This document shows, in pieces, positions 1 through 10,110 of a stretch of 64,000 bases of DNA (positions are counted from its first letter, which is position 1; every line of letters starts with the position of its first letter). A program made the translations under genes and the position numbers. The stretch comes from Duganella sp. CF517. GTDB lineage: Bacteria > Pseudomonadota > Gammaproteobacteria > Burkholderiales > Burkholderiaceae_D. The stretch covers positions 1,217,198-1,281,197 of the forward strand of contig NZ_FODC01000001.1 of the NCBI RefSeq assembly GCF_900110275.1. The letters run 5' to 3'. A model generated the notes under the pieces. It made no database searches. It was not told the origin of the DNA and worked only from the letters and a program-made list of their open reading frames with translations.

Positions 1-1157
1 TTCACGTCCTCCGGGATCATGTCGGTCTCGCGCCGGATGCGCGCGGTCGCTTCCACTCGCTGGTTCTTCGCGATCTGCGCGTCCAGCTTCACCAGGAACA
101 GATCCTCCTTGAACTTCGAAACGGCGGAACCCTGCTGCGAAAGCAGCGACGGCACGATACCGGCGTTGGGCAGCAGGTCGGTGCGCTGGGCGATCACCTG
201 GCGCGGGCTGTCGATCTTCTTGCCCTCGTAGGCGAAGAAGAAGTGCGCGACATCCTTCTTGATCGGACCACCCAATGTCATGCCGTATTGGTCCTGCGAG
301 GACTTGGGACGCCCGATGCCGCGCTGCTCCGACTCCTTCTGGAACGGGTCCTTGGCCGTGAGATTGGTGCCGGTGTGGTCCCAGAAGGCGTCGCCATGCA
401 GCTCGTTGCCGCCGGATTTGGTGATGGCGGTGATCGCGGCGCTCGAGACCTGGTCGAATTCGGCCTTGTAGTTTTGCGCGATCACCTTGTACTCGGCGAT
501 CGCCGATTGCGGGAACGGATTGCCGCGACTCGTATCGAGGCCGGAGACGCCGCCGCGCAGGATGTTGTTCTTCTGGCTGACGCCATCGATGAAAACGTTG
601 ACGTTGTCCTGGTTCTGCGAGCCGGATTGCAGCTTGACGTTGCCGCTGTTGTCGACACTGAAGCGCACCCCCGGCGCCAGATCGGCGAAGGACAGGAAAT
701 TACGGGTGACCTGCGGCAGCTTCTCGATCTGCTCGCGCGAAACCGACGTGCCGACCTCGGAGCCGGCGACATCGCGGCGCGACGCCGAGCCGGTGATCAC
801 CACCTGCTGCACGCCGCTTTGCAGCGCCAGGTTGACCTGGCTGGTCTGGCCGACGCTGACGGTGACCGGCTCGGATTTCTGATCGCCGACCTTGATCTCG
901 TAGGTGCCAGGGGCGACGCCGGTCAGCACGTAGCTGCCGTCGGCGCGCGTCACGGTGTTGTAGACGTAGCCGTTGGACTGGTTGGTGGCGGTGACCGGGT
1001 TGCCCGCCGAGGGCGCCGTACCATTGGTGACCTGGCCCTGGATGGTGGCGCTGCTCAGTTGCGCGTGCGCCGGGATGGCTGTCAACAATGCTGCGGCCAA
1101 TGCTGCGGCCATTGCGGACAGGCGTAGGGACGGCGTGTGCCGTTGAGTGTTGTTCAT
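1..1157 (-). CDS. TonB-dependent receptor, N-terminal part (cut by window edge)
   Basis: Outer-membrane receptor for active uptake of a ligand energised by TonB. Translating the minus strand from the ATG at 1155-1157 gives about 385 uninterrupted codons running off the left edge. Residues 1-33 form a signal peptide with an AHA-Q cleavage site. Residues of roughly 35-120 look like a carboxypeptidase-regulatory-like beta-sandwich (GSYVLTGVAPGTYEIKVG). A plug domain follows, with VVITGSASRRDV, a QIEKLPQVTRNF stretch and VNVFIDGVSQKNNI. This is the Oar/CarboxypepD_reg class of receptors. A good ribosome-binding site (AGGAGA) precedes the start. The LacI-type regulator lies 60 bp upstream on the same strand, which suggests carbohydrate-regulated uptake; the substrate cannot be read from the sequence. 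The barrel is outside the window. Confidence 0.9.
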   Translation of the reverse strand, partial: MNNTQRHTPSLRLSAMAAALAAALLTAIPAHAQLSSATIQGQVTNGTAPSAGNPVTATNQSNGYVYNTVTRADGSYVLTGVAPGTYEIKVGDQKSEPVTVSVGQTSQVNLALQSGVQQVVITGSASRRDVAGSEVGTSVSREQIEKLPQVTRNFLSFADLAPGVRFSVDNSGNVKLQSGSQNQDNVNVFIDGVSQKNNILRGGVSGLDTSRGNPFPQSAIAEYKVIAQNYKAEFDQVSSAAITAITKSGGNELHGDAFWDHTGTNLTAKDPFQKESEQRGIGRPKSSQDQYGMTLGGPIKKDVAHFFFAYEGKKIDSPRQVIAQRTDLLPNAGIVPSLLSQQGSAVSKFKEDLFLVKLDAQIAKNQRVEATARIRRETDMIPEDV

Positions 1158-1217
1158 GGTTGTCTCCTGTTTTTGTGTACTTTTTTTTGTGTGTACTACC
1201 AAGGCATGACGCTACTA

Positions 1218-2225
1218 CTAACAGTGCTGGCCACCTCCGGTCGAAGCGCGCACCACCAGCTCGGCGGCCAGTGTCTGCGCGGTCACCGGCGTGTTCCCGG
1301 GCTGCCCGATTTGCGCATGCAGGCGCTCCAACGCCCGCACCCCCAGATCGGCGATCGGAACCCGAACGGTCGTCAATGCCGGACTGACGTACCGCGCGAT
1401 ACGAATATCGTCGAAGCCGGCCAGCGCGATATCGCGCGGCAGCTCCAGGCCGTGCTGGCGCAGCTCGAGCAACGCGCCGATGGCCATCATGTCGTTGGCC
1501 GCGAACAGCGCGTCCGGCCGGTCGGCCGCAACCGCCAGCGCCCGGCCGACGCGCTGTCCCGACTCCTCGGAGAAGTCGCCCTCGAACACTTGCGCCATCG
1601 CCCGCGGCGCCAGCGCGGCCAACGCCGCGTGGTAACCGCGCAGCCGCTCCTGCGCCTCGAAGTTACCGGCCGGGCCGGCGAGGAAGGCGATGCGCCCGTA
1701 GCCCTGCCCGACCAGATGCGCCACCATCGCGTAGGCGCCGCTGTAGTTGTCGAACGAGATGGACGCGTACTGCGCGCCACCGGCGGCGGTGCTCATCAAA
1801 ACGATCGGCAGGTCTTCGGGCAGGTTATCGGACAGCAGCGCCGCGTCGACATGGGGCGACATCACCAGCAGCCCGTCGACGCGGCCGCGCATGGCGCGGA
1901 TCGACAACGCCACTTCGTCGGCGTCGCCGTGCAGGCTCGATACCATCAGATGCAGGCCGCGGGCGCGCGCGGCGACGTCGATGCCGCGAATGATCTCGGA
2001 AAAGAACTCACCGTACAAATCCGGCAGCAGCACGCCGATGGTGTTGGTGAAGCTGGTGGTCAGGCTGCGGGCGCCGACGTGCGGCATGTAGCGCATCCGC
2101 TTGACCACCGCCAGAACGTGTTTGCGGGTGTCGTCGGTGATGCTGGCGTGGCCGTTGAGCGCGCGCGACACCGACGCCACCGACACGCCGGCCTCCTGCG
2201 CCACGTCCTTGATCGTTATCGCCAT
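1218..2225 (-). CDS. LacI-family transcriptional regulator
   Basis: A 335-residue DNA-binding regulator. The first 50 residues carry the LacI helix-turn-helix and hinge (TIKDVAQEAGVSVASVSRAL), followed by a periplasmic-binding-protein-like sensor domain (GVLLPDLYGEFFSEIIRGID, then IVLMSTAAGG and LALAGFDDIRIARYVSPALT). Length and order are normal for the family. It is the first gene of a probable two-gene unit with the TonB-dependent receptor, and perfect palindromes lie just upstream of its start, so autoregulation plus control of the receptor is likely. The ligand, probably a sugar or glycoside, is inferred from family and neighbour only. Confidence 0.93.
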   Translation of the reverse strand: MAITIKDVAQEAGVSVASVSRALNGHASITDDTRKHVLAVVKRMRYMPHVGARSLTTSFTNTIGVLLPDLYGEFFSEIIRGIDVAARARGLHLMVSSLHGDADEVALSIRAMRGRVDGLLVMSPHVDAALLSDNLPEDLPIVLMSTAAGGAQYASISFDNYSGAYAMVAHLVGQGYGRIAFLAGPAGNFEAQERLRGYHAALAALAPRAMAQVFEGDFSEESGQRVGRALAVAADRPDALFAANDMMAIGALLELRQHGLELPRDIALAGFDDIRIARYVSPALTTVRVPIADLGVRALERLHAQIGQPGNTPVTAQTLAAELVVRASTGGGQHC

Positions 2226-2242
2226 TCTTGCTGCTTTCAGGA

Positions 2243-2312
2243 AATGTAACCGGTTACATTCGCATCAAAAAAATATAACCGATCACTTTTATGAAATGTA
2301 ACCGGTTACATT
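2243..2312. promoter_or_regulatory. Operator array for the LacI-type regulator
   Basis: Two identical, perfectly palindromic 18-bp sites, AATGTAACCGGTTACATT, lie at 2243-2260 and 2295-2312. A degenerate copy matching 14 of 18 positions sits between them at 2272-2289. The centre CCGG symmetry is typical of LacI-family operators. The array starts 18 bp upstream of the regulator's start codon, and no gene faces the other way close by, so it most likely controls the regulator and the receptor behind it. The binding partner is inferred from proximity. Confidence 0.85.
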
Positions 2313-2480
2313 GGTGTTTTGAAAAGTCTACTCGCGTTCGCCGCGCACTGTAAAGACTTTTTTATAACTTTCGCCCCCCGCGCGCATCGCTCGCATGGCC
2401 GGCGGCGGCGGCGCGGCGCCGGCCCGACCGTGTTCGATTTCAGCGGCCGATACCTGGAGCCGGCACGGCGCGCATTGCGA

Positions 2481-3311
2481 TTACATGCGTGGCCACCACA
2501 TGCCCATCGTCGCCACCGCGATGCCGAGCGCCATCGCCACCGTCAGCACCGCAAGCAGCAAGGCGGTGGCGCAGCGCGCCGCCACCCCGCCGCAGCGCAG
2601 GTACAGTTCGAGCACCGCCAGCGGCAGCAAATACTGGGCGAACGACAGAAAGCTCAGAAAAGGTCCGGTGAAGGTGTCGATATCGAAGCCGGCCGGGCCG
2701 CCGTTGACCGCGAGCCAGAACATCAGGCCCACGCGGAAGAACCACACGCCGCTCACGCACAGGAACAGGCGCAGCGCCCAGCGCCGGTGCGCGCTGAAGT
2801 CGCGCGCGAGCGCGCGCCGCACCGTCATGGCTGCGCAGGCGACGACCAGCACCGCGTTCAAACTTGTGCCGAGGTGCTGCACCGTGTCGCCGACGGCGCC
2901 CCGGAACCACAGCATGTACAAGCCGCTCAGCGCCGCCACGACTGCGCCGGCGAGGTAGACCCGCCCGTTCCAGCGATGGAACGACGGCGCCCGCGCACGC
3001 AGTTGGGGTATCAGCTGCAGCGTGCCGCCAACCATGATCACCGCCGCCAGCAGCAGGTGCGCGGCGGTGACGATATTGCCCGCCAGGTCAGCGCGCACGA
3101 AGCCGTGCGACATGACCTTGTTCCAGCCGTTCCAATCGCCGCCAGCGGCCGCGCCGCCGTACAGCAAGACGATGTACGCGGCGAATACCAGCTGCCCGAC
3201 GACCGTGGCGACGAACCAGAAGCGCGCGGCGGCGCTCAGCGCGAGCGCCGCCCGGGCCTCGGCCGTGCGCCTGCGCGATGGCGCGGAATCGATGGAAAGT
3301 GCGGATGTCAT
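2481..3311 (-). CDS. DUF2306 family membrane protein
   Basis: A 276-residue polytopic inner-membrane protein with about seven hydrophobic segments. Examples are FWFVATVVGQLVFAAYIVLL near residues 31-50, a LLLAAVIMVGGTLQLIPQLR segment, and LLLAVLTVAMALGIAVATMG near the C-terminus. The FHRWNGRVYLAGAVVAALSG and HRRWALRLFL histidine-containing turns match what is known of DUF2306 proteins. Function is unknown. It is divergent from the histidine kinase gene across a 136-bp gap that holds an inverted repeat, which suggests, without proving, that the two-component system controls it. Confidence 0.75.
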   Translation of the reverse strand: MTSALSIDSAPSRRRTAEARAALALSAAARFWFVATVVGQLVFAAYIVLLYGGAAAGGDWNGWNKVMSHGFVRADLAGNIVTAAHLLLAAVIMVGGTLQLIPQLRARAPSFHRWNGRVYLAGAVVAALSGLYMLWFRGAVGDTVQHLGTSLNAVLVVACAAMTVRRALARDFSAHRRWALRLFLCVSGVWFFRVGLMFWLAVNGGPAGFDIDTFTGPFLSFLSFAQYLLPLAVLELYLRCGGVAARCATALLLAVLTVAMALGIAVATMGMWWPRM

Positions 3312-3331
3312 GGTTTGCTCCCGGGCTGTTA

Positions 3332-3353
3332 GGTAGCCACCACGATAGCTACC
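3332..3353. promoter_or_regulatory. Inverted repeat in the DUF2306 / histidine kinase divergent promoter region
   Basis: GGTAGC at 3332-3337 and GCTACC at 3348-3353 form a 6-bp-arm inverted repeat with a 10-bp spacer, 21 bp upstream of the DUF2306 start codon. It is a candidate operator, perhaps for the LytTR regulator encoded nearby. The site was not matched to a known consensus. Confidence 0.4.
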
Positions 3354-3447
3354 CTGCGGCCGCCGTCCGACGCGCGGGCGCGAACGATGCGACCAACGGC
3401 GGTTTTTAGGGCTTGAACGACGAGCGGCGAGCGGTTATCGTTAGGCG

Positions 3448-4515
3448 ATGACGCCGAACGCTCCCCTTCCCCGCCCAGCCAGGTTCTTGCCGACCGCGCG
3501 GCAGACGCTCGTGGTCGCCGTGTTCACGTTGTTGCTGTCGTGGCTGTTGCACAAGATGAGCCGCACGCCATATCCCACCGTGTTCGGCCATATCGGATTT
3601 ATCGGCGCGGTGCTGTTGTTCGCGTATTCGGCGGCGGACCGGCTGCGCCCGCGCTGGCTCGCCACCGGCAAGGCGCGCGTGATGGCGGTGGTGCTGGCCG
3701 CGCCGCTGGCGGCGCTGCTGACCGCGATCGGCGCGCAAGGCCGCCACTTCATCACCTACCTGAGCGATGTTCAGACGCTGTCCGGCTACGTCATGATGGT
3801 GGTGCTGGGGGTTGTCTTCGGTGTGCCCTTCTCGCTGCTGGCGATGCGCGCCGAACGCAGGGAGCGCGAGCGGGCCGACCGCTTGCAGATCGAACTCGAG
3901 AAGAACAGGCTCGAACGCGAACTGGTCGATACTCGTCTGCGGCTGTTGCAGGCGCAGATCGAGCCGCACTTCCTGTTCAACACGCTGGCCAACGTCGAGG
4001 CGCTGGTGGCCGCCGGCTCTGCCACCGCGGGGCCGGTGCTGCGCCACCTGATCGCCTACTTGCGCGCGGCCATGCCGCGCCTGGGCGACGCCGACGCCAC
4101 CCTGGGCAGCGAGCTTCAACTGGTGCGCGCCTATCTGGAGCTGATGCACATGCGGATGCCGGACCGGCTGCGGTTTTCCGTCGCCGGCTTGCCTGGGTTG
4201 GAGCCGATGCGCTTTCCCGCGATGGCCTTATTGACCTTGGTGGAAAACGCGGTCCGCCATGGCATCGACCCATCTCCTTGCGGCGGCCATATCGACGTCG
4301 GCGGAGACTACGACGCCGCCAGCGGCCACGTGATGCTGTGGGTCGCCGACAGCGGCGTCGGCATGTCGGAGACGGCGCAACCGGGCACCGGCCTGTCCAA
4401 TTTGCGCAGCCGCCTGCATGGCTTCTACGGCGCCGGTGCGCGCGTCGACCTGCACGAGCAGACGCCGCACGGCATGCGCGTCGAACTGCATTTTCAGCCC
4501 GGAGAAAAAAAGTGA
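3448..4515 (+). CDS. LytS/YehU-type sensor histidine kinase
   Basis: A 355-residue membrane histidine kinase. About four membrane segments occupy residues 20-133, followed by a charged coiled coil (136-165). The His_kinase domain carries the phospho-acceptor in QIEPHFLFNTLANVEAL (His174). The ATPase domain shows the N box LTLVENAVRHGI (Asn267), a G1 box DSGVGM (301-306) and G2 GTGLSNLRSRL (313-323). There is no recognisable extracytoplasmic sensor domain, so the signal is probably sensed in or at the membrane. The stop overlaps the start of the response regulator gene by four bases, indicating translational coupling. Confidence 0.9.
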   Translation: MTPNAPLPRPARFLPTARQTLVVAVFTLLLSWLLHKMSRTPYPTVFGHIGFIGAVLLFAYSAADRLRPRWLATGKARVMAVVLAAPLAALLTAIGAQGRHFITYLSDVQTLSGYVMMVVLGVVFGVPFSLLAMRAERRERERADRLQIELEKNRLERELVDTRLRLLQAQIEPHFLFNTLANVEALVAAGSATAGPVLRHLIAYLRAAMPRLGDADATLGSELQLVRAYLELMHMRMPDRLRFSVAGLPGLEPMRFPAMALLTLVENAVRHGIDPSPCGGHIDVGGDYDAASGHVMLWVADSGVGMSETAQPGTGLSNLRSRLHGFYGAGARVDLHEQTPHGMRVELHFQPGEKK

Positions 4516-5282
4516 ATCAACCAACCGCATTGATCGCCGACGACGAGCCGCTGCTGCGCGAGCGGCTGCGCAGCCACCTCGCCACCTTGTGGCCCGAGCT
4601 GCGCGTGCTGGACGACGCCCGCAACGGCGGCGAGGCGGTCGAACTGTTCGAACTGCATAAGCCGCAGGTGGTTTTTTTGGACATCCACATGCCGGGCATG
4701 AGCGGCATCGAGGCGGCGCGCGCGCTGGGCCGGCGTGCGCACCTGGTGTTCGTCACCGCGTACGAGCAGTACGCATTGCAAGCCTTCGAGCACGGCGCGG
4801 TCGATTATCTGGTCAAGCCGATCGATCCGGCGCGGCTGGCGGACACCGTGCAGCGCCTGCGCCGGCAGCTGGACGGTCCGCTGCCGGGTGGCGCGGCGCT
4901 GGATGCGATGCTGGACCAGTTGGCCGGGCGGCTCGGCCAGCGCGTCGAGGCGCGGCGCTGGCTGCAATGGATCAAGGCGTCGGTGGGGACGAGCGTGAGG
5001 CTGATTCCGGTCGAGCAGGTTTGCTATATGAAGGCCGAGGAAAAATACACGCTGGTGGTGTGGGAGGAAGGCGAGGCGCTGATCCGCAAGAGCATCCGCG
5101 AGCTGGCCGAGCAGCTCGATCCGGAGCGCTTCGCGCAAACGCACCGCTCGGTGATCGTCAACCTGGCGCACGTGGCGGAAGTGGTCCGGGGTGTCAACGA
5201 GACGGCGGAACTGAAGCTGCGCGGACGTGGCGAAGTGCTGCCGGTCAGCCGCAGCTACCTGCACCACTTCCGGCAGATGTAG
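4512..5282 (+). CDS. LytTR-type response regulator
   Basis: A 256-residue response regulator starting with GTG at 4512, inside the kinase stop (GTGA overlap). The receiver domain shows the acidic pocket IADDEP (about residues 8-13), the phospho-acceptor Asp57 in VVFLDIHMPGMSG, the Thr/Lys switch VTAYEQY and VKPID (Lys102). After a linker, a LytTR DNA-binding domain covers about 150-250 (VEQVCYMKAEEKYTLVVWEE, RFAQTHRSVIVNLAHV, LPVSRSYLHHF). An open frame continues far upstream of 4512 but is only read-through in the kinase gene. Partner of the upstream kinase; DUF2306 is a plausible target. Confidence 0.92.
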   Translation: MNQPTALIADDEPLLRERLRSHLATLWPELRVLDDARNGGEAVELFELHKPQVVFLDIHMPGMSGIEAARALGRRAHLVFVTAYEQYALQAFEHGAVDYLVKPIDPARLADTVQRLRRQLDGPLPGGAALDAMLDQLAGRLGQRVEARRWLQWIKASVGTSVRLIPVEQVCYMKAEEKYTLVVWEEGEALIRKSIRELAEQLDPERFAQTHRSVIVNLAHVAEVVRGVNETAELKLRGRGEVLPVSRSYLHHFRQM

Positions 5283-5285
5283 CAT

Positions 5286-5882
5286 TTACAGGGTCTTGAC
5301 GAATTCCCGGATACCGCTCAACAGCATCTCGACCGACATCGCCGTCAGGATCAGGCCCATCAGGCGTTCGAACGCCGTCATCACCTGCGGTCCGAGCACC
5401 TTCTGCAGCCGCTCGGCGCTGAGGAACACCAGCAGCCACACCACCGCCACCGCCGCCAGCGCGGCCACGTGCACCATCACCTCGCCGGTGCTCTCGCTGG
5501 AGAACAGCAGCACGGTCGCCAGCGCCGACGGACCGGCCAGCGCGGGGATCGCCAGCGGCACGATGAACGGTTCGCCGCCATCGGTGCGGCCCAACACGCC
5601 GTCCGGGTGCGGGAAGATCATGCGGATCGAAATCAGCAGCAGGATCACCGCGCCGCCGATGCGCAGCGCCACTTCCGACAAGTGCAGCGCCGCGAGGAAA
5701 TGACGGCCGAAGAACATGAAGATCAACAGCAGCACGAACGCGATCGCGCATTCGCGGATCACGATGCGCGAGCGGCGCGCCGGCGGCACCGGATTGAGCA
5801 CGCTGGCGAACAGCGGCACGTTGCCGAAAGGGTCGGTCACGAGAACCAGCAAAATGAAGGTCTGGAAGAAGTCTTGGGTCAT
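5286..5882 (-). CDS. MarC family integral membrane protein
   Basis: A 198-residue inner-membrane protein with six hydrophobic helices and the MarC signatures LVLVTDPFGNVPLFASVL near the N-terminus and FIVPLAIPALAGPSALATVL in the middle. MarC proteins were once linked to multiple antibiotic resistance, but a transport substrate is not established. The gene converges on the response regulator gene with only three bases between stops. A strong terminator separates it from the next minus-strand gene upstream, so it has its own promoter. Confidence 0.85.
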   Translation of the reverse strand: MTQDFFQTFILLVLVTDPFGNVPLFASVLNPVPPARRSRIVIRECAIAFVLLLIFMFFGRHFLAALHLSEVALRIGGAVILLLISIRMIFPHPDGVLGRTDGGEPFIVPLAIPALAGPSALATVLLFSSESTGEVMVHVAALAAVAVVWLLVFLSAERLQKVLGPQVMTAFERLMGLILTAMSVEMLLSGIREFVKTL

Positions 5883-5897
5883 GTGTTTTTTTTATTG

Positions 5898-5924
5898 AAT
5901 AAAAAAGGGAGCCGAAGCTCCCTT
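5898..5924 (-). terminator. Rho-independent terminator after the phosphoribosyltransferase gene
   Basis: On the minus strand an 8-bp perfect stem AAGGGAGC / GCTCCCTT (5905-5924) closes a TTCG tetraloop and is followed by a run of T. It lies 11 bp after the phosphoribosyltransferase stop and ends the purA-side transcript before the MarC gene. Confidence 0.9.
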
Positions 5925-5935
5925 GGTCGAACAGC

Positions 5936-6481
5936 TTACTTCGCCGATTCGCCTTTTTTGATCCATGCCGCCAGCTGATGCGGACGCAGACCGTCGTAGT
6001 CCTCGAACGGCTGGTGGATCCAAGGATTGTGCGGCAGTTCCTCCATCTGGTAGTCCGGCTTGAAGGCCGAGCTGCCCTTGGTCCAGATCACGGCCGATTT
6101 CACATCGGTGACGCCTTCGAAGTTGTCCTTCAAATGCTTCATCACCTTGATCAGGGTCACGCCGGAATCGGCCAGGTCGTCGACCAGCAGGATCTTGCCG
6201 GACAGCGGGCCCTTGGTCATCGTCATGTACTTGGCGATGTCCAGGTCACCGCGCACGGTGCCCGCTTCTTCGCGGTAGCTGCTGGTCGACAGGATCGCCA
6301 GCGGCACGTCGAAGATGCGCGAGAAGACGTCGCCCGGACGCACGCCGCCGCGCGCCAGGCACAGCACCATGTCGAACTTCCAGCCCGATTCATGGACCTT
6401 CAGCGCCAGGCGCTCGATCAGGCGGTGGTACTCGTCCCAGGATACCCACAGGTGTTTTTCGTTCGATTGCGGATCGCTCAT
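5936..6481 (-). CDS. Purine-type phosphoribosyltransferase
   Basis: A 181-residue type I phosphoribosyltransferase. The PRPP-binding loop is ILLVDDLADSGVTL, preceded by the hydrophobic core MVLCLARGGVRPGDVFSRIF. It resembles the Gpt/hypoxanthine-xanthine-type enzymes that convert a purine base and PRPP to the nucleotide, a salvage reaction that fits the adjacent adenylosuccinate synthetase gene 12 bp upstream. Base specificity cannot be assigned from the sequence alone. A clear ribosome-binding site (AGGGAG) precedes the ATG. Confidence 0.85.
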   Translation of the reverse strand: MSDPQSNEKHLWVSWDEYHRLIERLALKVHESGWKFDMVLCLARGGVRPGDVFSRIFDVPLAILSTSSYREEAGTVRGDLDIAKYMTMTKGPLSGKILLVDDLADSGVTLIKVMKHLKDNFEGVTDVKSAVIWTKGSSAFKPDYQMEELPHNPWIHQPFEDYDGLRPHQLAAWIKKGESAK

Positions 6482-6493
6482 ATTGACTCCCTG

Positions 6494-8969
<2,476 letters not shown>

Positions 8970-9266
8970 GGGAAACTGGATACGGAAAAATTAAAAAACG
9001 AATAATGCGGCGAACGTGGCGCTGCCATAAAAGCGGCGGGCCGAACCTGATATTTTACGCGAAATGGCGGACCGGCGGGAAAAAATCGCCGCCCGCCGCG
9101 GGGCCGGGAGCCGCCGAAGCGGGCCACGGGCGCGCCGGCGAGCCGATCGCGCCGGCGTCCCGCCCCACAATAAATCGGGCGCCTGATACGTCTACCTGCT
9201 ATCGATACGCTATCCGCGCCGGACGCCGATAGCACCGATCCCTGACCACGACCCGGAGCCTCCCCA
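8970..9266. other. Noncoding divergent promoter region, hisZ / siderophore-interacting protein
   Basis: This 297-bp stretch separates the divergent hisZ and flavoprotein genes. It has an AT-rich patch next to hisZ and GC-rich inverted repeats in the middle. I see no convincing coding frame. In particular, the small DUF2065 membrane protein often found between hflC and hisZ in related genomes is absent. Confidence 0.5.
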
Positions 9267-10019
9267 ATGAACGACCTCGCCATCCCTCCCCTGAAAAAAC
9301 GCGCCGGCCTGCTGGAATCGGCGCTGCTCAAGATGTTCACCCGCCGCGCGCGGGTGCTGGACATCGAGGATATCGGCGACGCCTTCCGCATCGTCACACT
9401 GGGCGGCGAGGCGCTGCGCGATGCCGGCTGGACGCCCGGAGACAAGATCCAGGTCCAGCTGGGCGGCTGGACCCGGCGCACTTATACGCCGATGGGCTGG
9501 GACGCCGTGGGCGGCCGCACCCGCATCCTGGTCTACCTGCACGCCGGGGGGCCGGGCGCCCGGTGGGCGGGCGCGCTGCGCCCGGGCGACGACTGCGTTG
9601 TCTTCGGCCCGCGCAGGTCGGTGCGGCTGTTACAGCCGGTACGGCCGCAATCGACCGTCATCGTGGTCGGCGACGAGACGTCACTGGGCCTGGCGGCGGC
9701 GCTGGCCGATCAGATGGCCGCGCCGGCCGTCCTTGGCCTGTTCGAAGTCTGGCGGGCCGCCGATGCGGCGCCGGTGATCGAACGGCTGCAGATGCAAGGC
9801 GCCGCGCTGTGCCCGCGCCTCGAGAACGACGGCCATGTCGCCGGGATGGAAGCGCGCCTGGCGGACCTGCTGCGGGCGCACCCGGAGGCGGACGTCGTCC
9901 TGACGGGCCGCGCCGGCGCCATTCAACGCATGGGCAAGCTGCTGAAGCGGGAGAACCTGGCCGCCGGACGGCGCCAGAGCAAGGCGTATTGGGCGCCCGG
10001 CAAGACCGGTCTCGATTGA
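9267..10019 (+). CDS. Siderophore-interacting protein (FAD-binding ferric reductase family)
   Basis: A 250-residue cytoplasmic flavoprotein. The N-terminal FAD-binding barrel carries the RTYTPMGWD flavin-contact motif near residue 71. The C-terminal NAD(P)H-binding part has VVGDETSLGLAAALADQM and the family-typical ending SKAYWAPGKTGLD. Members release iron from ferric siderophores by reduction. It is a lone plus-strand gene inserted between the minus-strand hisZ and hflC, ends at a strong shared terminator, and so is expressed independently. No siderophore synthesis or receptor gene is adjacent, so the substrate is unknown. Confidence 0.85.
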   Translation: MNDLAIPPLKKRAGLLESALLKMFTRRARVLDIEDIGDAFRIVTLGGEALRDAGWTPGDKIQVQLGGWTRRTYTPMGWDAVGGRTRILVYLHAGGPGARWAGALRPGDDCVVFGPRRSVRLLQPVRPQSTVIVVGDETSLGLAAALADQMAAPAVLGLFEVWRAADAAPVIERLQMQGAALCPRLENDGHVAGMEARLADLLRAHPEADVVLTGRAGAIQRMGKLLKRENLAAGRRQSKAYWAPGKTGLD

Positions 10020-10054
10020 ACGATCCAACCCGCCGAGCGAAGCGGCCGCGCAGG

Positions 10055-10095
10055 TAAAAAGGGGCGGATACCAGTCCGGTATCCGCCCCTCCATT
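10055..10095. terminator. Bidirectional terminator between the flavoprotein gene and hflC
   Basis: A perfect 12-bp stem GGGGCGGATACC / GGTATCCGCCCC (10061-10072 and 10078-10089) with a 5-base loop. A-rich sequence lies on the left and T-rich on the right, so it can stop the convergent siderophore-interacting gene and the hfl transcript alike. Confidence 0.9.
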
Positions 10096-10110
10096 TTTGC
10101 CGCCGCCGGC

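Noticed and set aside
3540-4511. Long N-terminal extension to the LytTR response regulator
   Set aside because: It overlaps the histidine kinase gene in another frame; the receiver domain begins at the GTG at 4512.
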